Below, piece by piece: positions 1-9,600 of a stretch of 10,160 nucleotides of DNA; position 1 is the stretch's first letter, and the number at the start of each line of letters is the position of its first letter. A model generated the notes under the pieces. It worked only from the letters and a program-made list of their open reading frames with translations, was not told the origin of the DNA and did no database searches. Location: the NCBI GenBank assembly GCA_013365365.1, contig JABVXU010001100.1:1-10160 (forward strand). The letters are read 5' to 3'. The stretch is from Cruorifilaria tuberocauda (Eukaryota > Nematoda > Chromadorea > Rhabditida > Onchocercidae). The position numbers were made by a program, and so were the translations under genes.

Positions 1-712
1 AAAAAGTACGATAAAATTATGGAATTGATTAATATTCGCTTTATTTCATGAAATATACTATGTAGAAATATTTCTACAAAAAAAAAATGCTTCTTAGATA
101 ACAAATTACTTGTTGGAAATATTAATGCTAGAAAAAAAAAGAAATATTATTAGCTATTTAAAAAAAAAGGTATAGCTATGTTAAAACATTTCCAAACATT
201 CATATTAGATTTCAACTCTTTCAAAATTTTCAAATACTATCTATTAATTGAAAATTTTAAACTGAAACAAAATTCGCTTTTTTATTATATCTTATCAACA
301 ATAACTGTCCATAATATTGACTAATTGATAATAAATCTTGAATGATACGATGATATTATTGTCATATTCTGTTATCATATCATACATTATAAGTAATGAG
401 CATATGAATTTATAATATAGGACGGTTGATAATAATCCGAATAATTTGTTTATGTTTTAAAATTATACCAATATGCATAAACATTACTCATTTATCACAT
501 GCAAATATTTGCCATATATACGTATCTACTTTCATTTCATTAAAATAGTATAGGTTTTCATGGATGGAAAGTAAGTATTAATAATTTCCGTCATACTTCC
601 ATAAATCTCGAAAATTGCAGCCTTATGAAATCAAATCGTTGTACCAAACAGCAACACAGGTAAATGTTTGATAATTAATTGCGATTTCGTTCAATCGTCA
701 AATATATTCAGC

Positions 713-717
<5 letters not shown>
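1..717. other. AT-rich non-coding stretch
   Basis: I see no exon, RNA gene or repeat that I can support here on either strand. The stretch is AT-rich with many stop codons in all frames and short homopolymer runs. It is either intergenic DNA or part of a long intron of a gene lying outside the window. Confidence 0.6.

Positions 718-743
<26 letters not shown>
718..743. repeat. (CT)13 microsatellite
   Basis: A perfect run of thirteen CT dinucleotides (GA on the other strand). It produces an artificial Leu-Ser repeat in an overlapping open frame that begins at 679, which I do not regard as a gene. Runs of this kind are often length-polymorphic. Confidence 0.97.
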
Positions 744-750
744 TTATGCT

Positions 751-876
751 GTTATTTCGTTCTATTTTGAACCTAAGTTGCTACTATTCCGTTCTCTCTT
801 CTATCATAAGTATATAGTTATTTCATTCTACTTTCAATCTCAGGCACACTCAACTACTCCGCTCTTCATCTACCTT
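751..876. repeat. Diverged 66-base tandem duplication
   Basis: The segment beginning GTTATTTCGTTCTATTTTGA at 751 is repeated from 817 as GTTATTTCATTCTACTTTCA. The similarity continues, with substitutions, to CTACTCCGCTCTTC near 870 in the second copy, matching CTACTATTCCGTTCTCTCTTC in the first. The offset is 66 bases. The copies lie directly after the CT microsatellite, so replication slippage or a degraded longer satellite is a plausible origin. No protein family is recognisable in it. Confidence 0.7.
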
Positions 877-3800
877 TCTTTTAACTCATATCCTAGTTTG
901 TTAATTAAAAAATGGTAAACATAAAATTAACAGAAAGAAAATCATGTTAACACAATATGATATTTATAAATAATTTAGTACAAATGAAGGAATCACTATC
1001 CAGTTTGTTGGTGCAACTGTTTCAAGAATTAATATCATTTGCTTACTATATTTATTGCTTTCAGATTTATTAGATGAATTGGATGAATGAATGTTGAAGA
1101 TGAGACAATGAAACGTCACGATTATGTCAATCAAATCTCTTTTCCATCCAAACATTTCTATCTTGAATGATAGCTAACTTTCAATATCGAATTCATCATA
1201 CGTCAATTATCAAATGCAATTATTAAATTCATTAAATCTAATCAAAATGACTCTTCGAAATATATAAACGAAAATTCAGAAGATATAGCTATTTCCTGTT
1301 ACAACTATATAATCCAATTAAGAAATTACAAATTCAGAAATCCAGTCCTTTTGAAAATTATGAGAGAAAATTTTGAAATATTATTCAAACTTTTTTAATA
1401 GGTTTAAGAAGGAAAAGAGGAAAGCGAAAAAAATAAATAAACTATGAAAAGATATGCAGAAGGAATAGATGTCAACTTTTATTAACCTTTACATTATTTT
1501 CAACTGTGCAATAAAAACAATACTGATAACATAGCCAGTTATCAGTAAAACAATCTACTATCCGAGGAGATACAATAGATAATAGATGAAACAGAAAGAA
1601 TTATTAATAGACATAAAAATTATTGCATGACCTATTAATGATGAAATTTCCATGAATATTTAAATATATGAATATTAGAATCCATGAGTATATGAAGTTT
1701 TAATAAAAGAAAAAAACAATTTTCATCCCATAGAAATGGAAAAAAATGAAAGTTTTATCAAAAGAGAAATTATAAGTTTAAAATTGAGGGATGAGAAAAA
1801 TTGATAAGATGAAAAAATAGTGAAATTTGTTGTTAAGACATGAATTACTGATAATAGGCCCCTATTTTCCTTAGTCATTCTTTTTCTTACAATTGCAAAT
1901 TCAACTAATTGTTTCTTTTTTTCCTTTACAGAAAAGTTTTACTTATATAAGATGAAAAGTAAATGTTGCAAAATATAGTATATGTGGAATTATGTGGAAT
2001 TTTGTTTAATATTTATCAAATTTGAAATGACTGACGGTTTGAAAATTTTCATTTCTCCTACAATCATCAGCTGAATTAAACTTGACAAATAGCACTAATG
2101 ACACTTCTTCATCATCTATTTCCCTATTCATTATACGATTATTCTATTTCTTCTTCCAATTACCATCTTTCATTTGCTTTAACCAAAATTCATAACATTT
2201 CAAGTTGAAATTTCAATTTTGGTCAAATGATAATATGTACCGCCACAATACTGAAATAAAAACAAGAAAAATTGATATTATTTTTGAATTTTTAATTAAA
2301 AAAAAGTCATATAAAGCTTTTTTCGTTTTCTTCTAAGGCGAGAAAAAAGTATTAAAACACAAAATAGTAATACTATATTTTTTCACCTTTTCGTTTACTC
2401 TCAATTAGAACAATCATTTTCAGGTATCAGTCGATGAATAACCAAATCTAAAATTTAATATAGAATGGAAATTATCATTAAAATTATGTATAAAAATAAA
2501 AATCAATCTAAAATAAGAACAAACAGAATAAACATTTAAAAAAAAGTTTAAATAATAAATAAATGAAATATTCAAAAGAAATTTTTTTTCTCCTTTTTAT
2601 ATTCAAAGAGAAAAAGTTATCTATAATAATTCAATTCATATAGCTATGAAAATTTTAAGAATAATAAGAATTACATAAATAAAATTAAATTTGTGAATAA
2701 ATGAAAGAAATATTTAATTTAATTTGATTTAAATTGATGATTTAATTAAAAAACAAATTCATTGAACAGCTAACATTACGTGTTATCTTACGAAATGAAA
2801 TGAAATCATCATCTGCTATATCGAATTGTTATCGTTAGTTAAATTGTTAAGCAACCATTTCAAAAAAAGCATATAATGTCATTCTATGAATGAAACAAAC
2901 AAATTAATTGTCGTAAAGTTTTTTCGCTACAATTTTACTTTTGAGCATTAAAGCTTAATCAAAACTATTCAATGTCGATGTTCAATGTTTATCAAATGTA
3001 CGTAAAATAGAAATAAATGCTACTAGTTTATGTCTTTATCACTCCGATATAATTATTATCACATTAGCAAGTTGGAAACAAGATAATGTAATCAAGAAGA
3101 TGCTTAGGAATGATAAGCTTTTACAAGAAATTAATATGATAACAGAATTTGTTCAGCTGAACTTTACCCAAATTAATTATAAAATGTAAAAAGCCATATA
3201 ATATTTTTGAAGAAAAAAAATAAAAAGAATTAACAAAATTCAATGATAATTATGATAATCAAATGAAATGGATTGATTGGAAGGAGAAGCTAAAATATGA
3301 TCAAATTCAAAGGTACAGAATTGAATTAAATGAATTATGAATTATCAATATTAGCTAATTTAGCAAAATTTGCGCTTAATTTAATTTATATCTATCATCT
3401 AAACATATCAACATCAAAAGAAGGAAATTAAAGTCCAATAATACTAAATGAGAAGAAATAAAATATATCGATGATAATAATAATATTATGTATAGTATTC
3501 TAATTTAAATAATTATAATTATAAAGTAAATAATTCTTTTGTTTAATTCAAATTTCTCACATGCATAATGCTGAGATAAAATCATAACGAAAAATTAGTA
3601 ACAATTATCAAATGTTTTAGAATTAAATATAAAATAATTACTTAGAGAATGGAACATATTTGTTTGATCAGTTTTAATACAAAAAATTCTAACACTTTCG
3701 CTACTTTAATTACTTTAATTTATGTTACTCTAGTAATAAGTTACTTTTTTTCTATAATAAATCTATAATAAACTAATATAAATAGACATTAACAAATTTG

Positions 3801-3987
3801 AAAATGTATTTGCAAAAAGTTAGCTAACTGTTGAATTGCTAAATATTGAAATTCAAAAAAATTTGCAAATAATGACAAAATGTGGGAAATACTTTTGGAA
3901 ATTTTAGAAATGTTTTCTTTAATACACTGTAATTTCTGTCTGAAATTGTAAATTTTTCAAAATCATTAAGGATTAATGCTCGATCAT
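877..3987. other. Long AT-rich non-coding stretch
   Basis: About 3.1 kb in which I find no convincing exon, tRNA, rRNA or mobile-element protein. Open frames are short, lack plausible splice partners and read as low-complexity Ile/Asn/Lys/Phe peptides. Small local duplications occur, for example TATGTGGAAT repeated at about 1980-2000 and CTTTAATTA repeated near 3703-3720. It is probably intergenic DNA upstream of lin-52, though a distant gene's intron cannot be excluded. Confidence 0.6.
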
Positions 3988-4224
3988 GGAGAATTAACGT
4001 CTGCCTAATTACGAATTATTTATGAAATTAAATTTCTCACATCTAAATTACCGCGTGAGAAATTCATCAACCGATTAGGAAAGTGCAAGCCTAATTCATG
4101 AATTATATAGAGAGAGCTTACGGCTATCTCTAGAAACAAATTCTCCACGTCCACGGATTACTGCCTCAAGCAAAAAGCTTTGAGCTCTCAATTTTGAATT
4201 TGCAAATTTAGGGCCGAGCCGTAA
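3988..4224. other. Inverted-repeat-rich island upstream of lin-52
   Basis: This segment is visibly less AT-rich than its surroundings. An outer 8-base inverted repeat (GGAGAATT 3988-3995 with AATTCTCC 4139-4146) encloses three consecutive stem-loops: AATTTCTCAC 4031-4040 with GTGAGAAATT 4055-4064 (10 perfect pairs, 14-base loop), ATTAGG 4074-4079 with CCTAAT 4090-4095, and TAGAGA 4108-4113 with TCTCTA 4127-4132. Downstream come CTCAAGC 4165-4171 with GCTTTGAG 4177-4184 and the palindrome AATTTGCAAATT 4197-4208. A further 8-base pair, TTACGGCT 4118-4125 with AGCCGTAA 4217-4224, is an alternative long-range pairing. It could be a structured non-coding RNA, a degraded foldback transposon, or lin-52 upstream control DNA. 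I do not recognise a known RNA family and give no strand. Confidence 0.4.
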
Positions 4225-4287
4225 AACTATGTCGTACATAATTTAACTTACATTGAACAAAAATTTAACAGTGCAATTGTTCTGGGA

Positions 4288-4307
4288 GTCACGTATGATT
4301 TGACGTG
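4288..4307. promoter_or_regulatory. Paired ACGT-core motifs upstream of lin-52
   Basis: Two ACGT cores face each other about 300 bases before the lin-52 start codon: CACGT at 4290-4294 and TGACGTG at 4301-4307. CACGT and ACGTG form a 5-base inverted repeat around ATGATTTG. TGACGTG resembles a CRE/bZIP half-site and ACGTG resembles an E-box-type core. The regulatory role is inferred from motif and position only. Confidence 0.2.
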
Positions 4308-4590
4308 TTTTAGTTTAGGTATGGTTTGGATGATTTCTTATATGAGATTTAGAGAATTGTTATTGAATGCTGCTGAGTATTCTAAATATGTTTCCGTTTT
4401 TAAATTCTTTCCAGTTTCCATTTAAAAAAAAATTTTGAAATTGAGGATGGAGAAATACTTATCATTATTGCGAATGATAGATTTAATTAGTAATCTATGC
4501 ATCAGATATTCTAAATGTAAGATATATACTTGCATATATTGATAGTTTGTTTGTTAATCTGCTAACATCGTTTTAAGTAACATTAATTTA

Positions 4591-4598
4591 TTTTTTAG
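4591..4598 (+). promoter_or_regulatory. Candidate trans-splice acceptor of lin-52
   Basis: TTTTTTAG lies just before the sequence TAAATGG, so the mature mRNA would have only three bases between the splice site and the ATG. A strong T-rich acceptor directly before an initiator codon, with no convincing upstream exon, is the usual sign of spliced-leader trans-splicing in nematodes. A conventional acceptor after a 5' UTR exon further upstream is the alternative. Confidence 0.6.
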
Positions 4599-4601
4599 TA
4601 A

Positions 4602-5497
4602 ATGGATGAAAATCAGGTTAATGAGAAAGGAAAAAACACAAATCTTGTTTGTAATGAAAATATTGCCCACCGGAAATCACCTGAACTTTTTCCAGAAAAT
4701 GTACCTGGCGCTTGGGATATGAACAGAACTTTAACTGTAAGATATATGGTATACTTCAGTTACTAATTAATTTGTCTTCAATATATCGATGTTTCTAGAT
4801 AATTCAGGAACATTAATCTAGTTAAACTTAACTTGTCGGTATTTAATTACTATATTTCAAACTGTATTTAAGTTTCCATGAAGTAATTATACAATTTATT
4901 AGTAATGAATGCTGTTTTATACATCCATTTATTATATATATCTACATAGTATGCTAGAATGCTGTAGAACACAATCTTTTTTAGGCTGCTGCTGGTGATT
5001 TTAGGTCAAGCCGTTTTCGAACCGAATTAGATACACAAGATGTACGTCTTGTCAACGGTAAGTATGCCACAAAATTATTTTTCAAAGTAATTTTAGAAGT
5101 TTAGTTTGCTTAAACATTAAATTAGTTTTCTGAATCCTTTACTAATTTCAAAGAGTTGATATTTTCGATAGTTCATTTACGTATTTTAAAAATGACGTCC
5201 CTTGTTCATTTAGAACTTGGACAGTTTAGTGCCGATCAGTTAATGGAATTTATAAGGAACTTGCAGAATTCTGCCTATACATTGGGGATCGAAGAAGGTT
5301 GTTTCGTTCTAGTTCCATTATTTTATTTATTACTTTTCGAGTTTTATACTTTGTTGTTAATCTATATCTTTCTTACATAGCTTTTTCCTAGCTAAAAAAC
5401 TTCTATTTTTTTGTAAATAAGAATTTCAGCTAAGCAGTTTTCAAAGGGAAAATTTTTGCGAATATTTGAGAAGCGATCAGAAGCGTTGCAGAAATGA
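4602..5497 (+). CDS. lin-52: LIN-52, MuvB/DREAM complex subunit (4 exons, 119 aa)
   Basis: Exons are 4602-4736, 4985-5057, 5214-5297 and 5430-5497, total 360 bases including TGA; donors are GTAAGA, GTAAGT and the weaker GTTGTT, and acceptors are TTTTTTAG, TTCATTTAG and AATTTCAG. LIN-52 is a small subunit of the MuvB core (with LIN-9, LIN-37, LIN-53, LIN-54) that joins the pocket protein to E2F-DP in the nuclear DREAM repressor complex. The identification rests on two blocks compared from memory with LIN52 proteins. Residues 26-36 read SPELFPENVPG, like the SPDLWPEQLPG block of human LIN52. Residues 64-110 correspond to the conserved helical region, with ELG at 70-72, NLQNSAYTLGIEE at 85-97 and KGKFLRIF at 103-110. 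The length matches the roughly 116-residue human protein. An LxCxE motif (LVCNE, residues 15-19) should bind the pocket protein. The start codon is the first ATG after the acceptor at 4597-4598. Confidence 0.9.
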
Positions 5498-6214
5498 TGA
5501 ATGACAAATAAAATGATGAATGCTCACTTTTGCTGCCATGTGATTATATAATGTTTATTATTATTATAAGTTGTTATATATTTATTGCTAGAAACTGTTT
5601 CAAGATACTGATCGATTAATAACGGAAGGATTTACTCAAGACCATTTGGTTTAACTAATGACTGATTGTAAACCAATCTTATGCTTTAAGAAAAAGTATT
5701 GAGCTGCAAAAAAACTTTGTGGTGTAACATTCGTAGTACGTTATAGGTTGGCTAATTATAGTAAAAAGTTTTTAATTCCAATCATGTGCGATAGCTTTCA
5801 AATAAAGGAAATGAGATTTTCTCTACTTTATGAAAGCGTACGTAGTGATGTAAACGCCGAAATGCTGTTTATACTCATTCTTAGGTCTAAGCTTTGATTT
5901 ATCCTATATTAATACAGTAATTATTCCTATTTGTCATAGGACGGCTGATTATCACTGGATGCATTTTCTGAATATCATAGTACAATACTAAATCGATTAT
6001 GCTGAAGCATTACTTAATTTCTTATAGCTTTATAGTAAAATTGAAACAATGGAAGTAGTGAAATAATTATTGTGTTTTAACTATGTGAATTATTTTTTAT
6101 TTTATTTAGTATGAATAATTTGCAGTCATGAAAATTATTGAAATGTAAAAATGAAATGAATACAATGTCAATAATTGTCGTATTGATGCAAAGTCTGCTG
6201 GAAATGATGCGTGC
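5498..6214. other. Intergenic stretch between convergent genes
   Basis: Apart from the lin-52 polyadenylation signal I cannot assign a gene here. Two open stretches on the + strand look slightly less random than their surroundings: 5592-5654 after a TTATTGCTAG acceptor-like site, and 5703-5897, open for 64 codons. Neither has a full set of splice signals or a recognisable family, so they are not called as exons. Confidence 0.5.
5507..5512 (+). terminator. Polyadenylation signal of lin-52
   Basis: A canonical AATAAA lies ten bases after the lin-52 stop codon, which would give a very short 3' UTR, a common arrangement in nematodes. The cleavage site is not visible from sequence alone, and other AATAAA hexamers further downstream, such as near 5801, could serve as alternatives. 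Confidence 0.55.
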
Positions 6215-6265
6215 TTGTTTGCTTTCTACCAGCTTCACTTGGTAAAGTTGGTAGATAGCAAACAA
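6215..6265. ncRNA. Strong 51-base hairpin, candidate small RNA precursor
   Basis: The arm 6215-6235 (TTGTTTGCTTTCTACCAGCTT) pairs with 6245-6265 around a nine-base loop. Of 21 positions, 19 are Watson-Crick pairs, one is a G-U pair if transcribed from the + strand, and one is a T-T mismatch. So long a near-perfect stem is unlikely by chance and resembles a microRNA-type foldback, although slightly shorter than a usual precursor. It lies between the 3' ends of two convergent genes. A tiny foldback transposon or a 3' UTR stem are alternatives. I recognise no known microRNA sequence, and the transcribed strand is unknown. Confidence 0.4.
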
Positions 6266-6665
6266 AATGAACAGGAAATTGGATTGAATATTGAAAATTC
6301 ATTTAGCATATATGAATAAATCGATCGATAATGTTTTTGATTTTTGATTTCATTTTGCTTCGATTGTCAATAAGTTGATAAGTTTTTTTTTCCCTCTTTT
6401 CTCCTTCTATACATCTGCTAAATAGTTTTTTGAGAATTTCCCCCATAAAATTTAATGAAAATTTTTGCAAAATTTAAAATAATCACTTCAAATTTAACAA
6501 AATCAGTTGATAATTCCCATCATATTTGAATTAATTTTTGAACAAATGATAACAAGAAAAAAAATTTTTTAAAATTAGATAAATTATCATTTATAGAATT
6601 CAAAAACGCAGACTTATAATCAAATATGTTAAGATTTGAAGTAAAAAGGAAAAAAAAAAGAGATA
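6266..6665. other. 3' flank of the BTB gene
   Basis: AT-rich sequence downstream of the minus-strand stop codon at 6668-6666. The only candidate polyadenylation hexamer near the stop is the variant TATAAA on the minus strand (6595-6590), about 70 bases past the stop; no canonical AATAAA is seen close by. A + strand open frame at 6626-6922 mostly lies opposite the last BTB exon and is its shadow. Confidence 0.45.
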
Positions 6666-9600
6666 TCAGTGATGATTTGCGATTGGTAGAAAATGATGAG
6701 ATGAGCTTTTCAAATGTGAAGCTAATAAAGGAATCTGACAATGGCAATCAGCTGTTTGATCATTTAATGCTATCAAGCCATGTTCACACTGATAGCATGC
6801 TTGGAGATCTGTATGATCTTTACCGTTTAAATTACAACCAAATTCTCGTAAGCATCGATCACAACCAAGCATTTTCCTGGAAAACGTGGAAAAAAATCAA
6901 CCATCAATACTTATTTAAATAAATTTGAAAATTTTAAATTTAATTTACTCTAGCATGACATGAAATAAATTTTAAATAAGTTTTTTTTTCTAGTTTAATT
7001 AATTACCTATTGTAAAGTTTCTTTTTGTTTTTTAGAAATAAAGAAGTAAAGGTAATCAATCCTTAGGAGAAAAAAAATTAAACATACCTGCATGGACTGG
7101 CTTGTATGCGAACTTTTCCTTGCTCACGTTGACGTCCGCAAATTGGACATCTAGCAAGATCTAAATAGAAATGATCCATGCTATGGATAGTTTGGAAGAC
7201 ACTTACCGCCTGCAACGATACTCGGGAATTTCTCGTAATTTTACCTCTAATAAAAAATACACGATCGATTAATGCCATAGTGGAAATTCTTAATGTAAAA
7301 TTCAACTGGATAAAAGCTCCTATCAGATAATGCTATAATTTAAATCTTTAATGTAAAATTCAGTAGGATAAATCGGATAAGAGCGCCTGGCGGATAATGC
7401 TATAATTAAAATCCTTAATTAAAATTCAACCGGATAAAGCGCCAACCTGATCGTACAGCGTTCGCAATTTAGCTGCTAACAAATCAGCTAATAATCGTTC
7501 AGAAATTAAATTTCGATGCTCTTCCAAGCATCGTACCGAAGCGGTAGCAACACAAGGAAGACAAGCATCATGCGTGGTTTGATCAAATTTATGCTTTAAT
7601 ACCCAATTTAACCAACAAAGTGCTACCATTGGTGTTCTTTTTGATACCTGGAACTTTTTGAAAATCATGAAATTTTCAATTTTAAATGATTTATTAAAAT
7701 TAGATTTGAGATGAAAATAAAAAAAAAAATACTTGAATACGGTATTTATGAGTTACTGGAATTTAAATTGTAAAAATTTTTTCACTTTTCAATTACTGCT
7801 AATTACTCTAAAATACTCTCGTATCATACAGTAATAAAGTAAAGTAAAATATTGTGCAACTAATTGTATTGGAAATAGTTGAAAATAAAACTTAAAAAAA
7901 AATTGCATCATTGCGCTTTCATTAATTTTGACTAACTTATAAATTTTATCATTTTATTTGACCTTAACTAAATTCTTATCAGTTAACAGTTATTTAGTTA
8001 TAATTTGTTAAACCACTTGAGAAGTATAAATTTGAATGCATACATTAACTTGAATATATCGAGCACATTTCATTTCTAAGCACTTAGCTCGAAATCGTTT
8101 TGATAACCTCATGCATGTTTCCAGTGTATCATCTATAATTACAAGTAATAACTTTATAATTACTTTAACTACTAATACCTGATAACTTTAACTCAAACAT
8201 TTCTATTTTTGAATTTAAGTATTTAAAACTTTTTGTAAAAAGCTTTTTTCTCATAAAAACATCATTTAATTGCGTCTGAAAAATTAAAAAAAAATGTGTA
8301 AGTAATAAAAAGTAATAACTTTATATTTTCTAAAAATACCAAAATATTGAGTTATTACTAAAATATTAAAAATGCTAAAGATTAATTTATTCATAATTTA
8401 ATATTTTTTAATTTTTTTGAAATGCATTTAAATGATTCTTTATGAAAGAAAATAGTTTGATTGATAGTAAACAAAAATAGCAATACTGAAAAATAGTAAT
8501 ACGTATTAAAATTTATTTATTTATCACTTGTTTTGATTAATTACTATTTACTCAATACTTATTTATTGATTTATGTTAATACTTGTTTACTTAAAATTTA
8601 TTAGATTGATTTATTTGTTTTGGTATAATTGCATGATTGATTACCTGTGATATCGCTGAAAACCGGTGTCTGAATGGCACATTCCAAAAACCACTTAAAT
8701 TGCATAGCTGGTGGAGGATTTTTAAAAGATGAAACAACAAGGGCAAATTCATTGCATGAATTATGATAAGCTCCTGATATGGTTGTTGATTTGTTGGCCA
8801 AAAATAAATTTCGAAAATAATCACTGACATGAGATAGTTGATGTTTACAAACCAAAAATTTTGTATCCTATAAATTATATTTTTCATATTTTTGATTTAA
8901 AAAAAATTTTTAAATTTTAAATTAATTTTAAAAAAAATCTAAAAATAAGAAATGACAAAAACTTTTAATTGATTGATTATTATCATATTGATCGAAAAAA
9001 ATAATACCTGAACAATAAGTGTTGCTGAACATTTACCCAATTGACATTGTGGTGATAAATAATCTAAAGTTTCTAAAATTTGCGGAAATCGTTTAGTTGG
9101 TGATCTGAAAATTTACATTATTTCAACTTTGTGGATGATTTAAAATTTTGATTTCACACGTATATTAATTGAAATAAGTGATCAAAATGATTGAAACTTC
9201 TCTTTCTTCTCTTAATAAATTTGCGAATAATTGAAAAAAAAATCATGCGATTAAATGACGCATGAAAATTGCATGATCGCAAATCACAACAAGCATTTTT
9301 TTTTATTCAAAAAGAATTTTAAAAATTCAATATAAAATATTAAACGGTTTGTTAATATTAAGACCAGCGATTTTTTGCATCATTGGATAACTTTAACAGT
9401 AACTTTGAAATTTGATAACTTTAAATGTATAACTCATCAAATTCATTATTTCGAATGAGTGGAATTATTTTAGGAATGATAATTGAATGATTGTAATTGG
9501 TTTAAGATTGATTAGAATTATTGATTTGATGGTTTTTGAAAAGGATCAAAGTAATAGAAAAAAGACTAAATTCACTTTGAACGACTTTTTTTGCTTGATT

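Noticed and set aside
679..918. 79-codon + strand open frame with a Leu-Ser run
   Set aside because: It is generated by the CT microsatellite and the adjacent 66-base duplication, which gives repeated VISFYF. There is no homology or splice context that supports a gene.
964..1155. 63-codon minus-strand open frame
   Set aside because: Low-complexity Ile/Asn/Ser composition, no plausible exon neighbours and no recognisable domain.
4071..4095. GATTAGGAAAGTGC considered as an RNase P/MRP-like conserved region
   Set aside because: GGAAAGTGC resembles the conserved GAAAGTCC core only partially, and I could not place the other conserved regions. The assignment is not supported.
6077..6265. 62-codon minus-strand open frame over the hairpin
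   Set aside because: The sequence is explained better by the foldback. There is no family resemblance, and the rest of the frame is Ile/Asn/Phe-rich as expected by chance.
6626..6922. 98-codon + strand open frame beginning MLRFEVKRKKK
   Set aside because: It lies opposite the last exon of the BTB gene, whose Cys-rich reading frame joins in phase with the upstream exons. The + frame has no splice partners and is best explained as a shadow.
8591..8887. 98-codon minus-strand open frame in an alternative frame over BTB exon 3
   Set aside because: Only the other frame (DTKFLVCKHQL...) carries the BTB pattern and joins in phase to exon 2.
9242..9277. Short inverted repeat ATCATGC/GCATGAT
   Set aside because: Seven bases with a 22-base spacer inside an intron is within chance expectation and has no other support.
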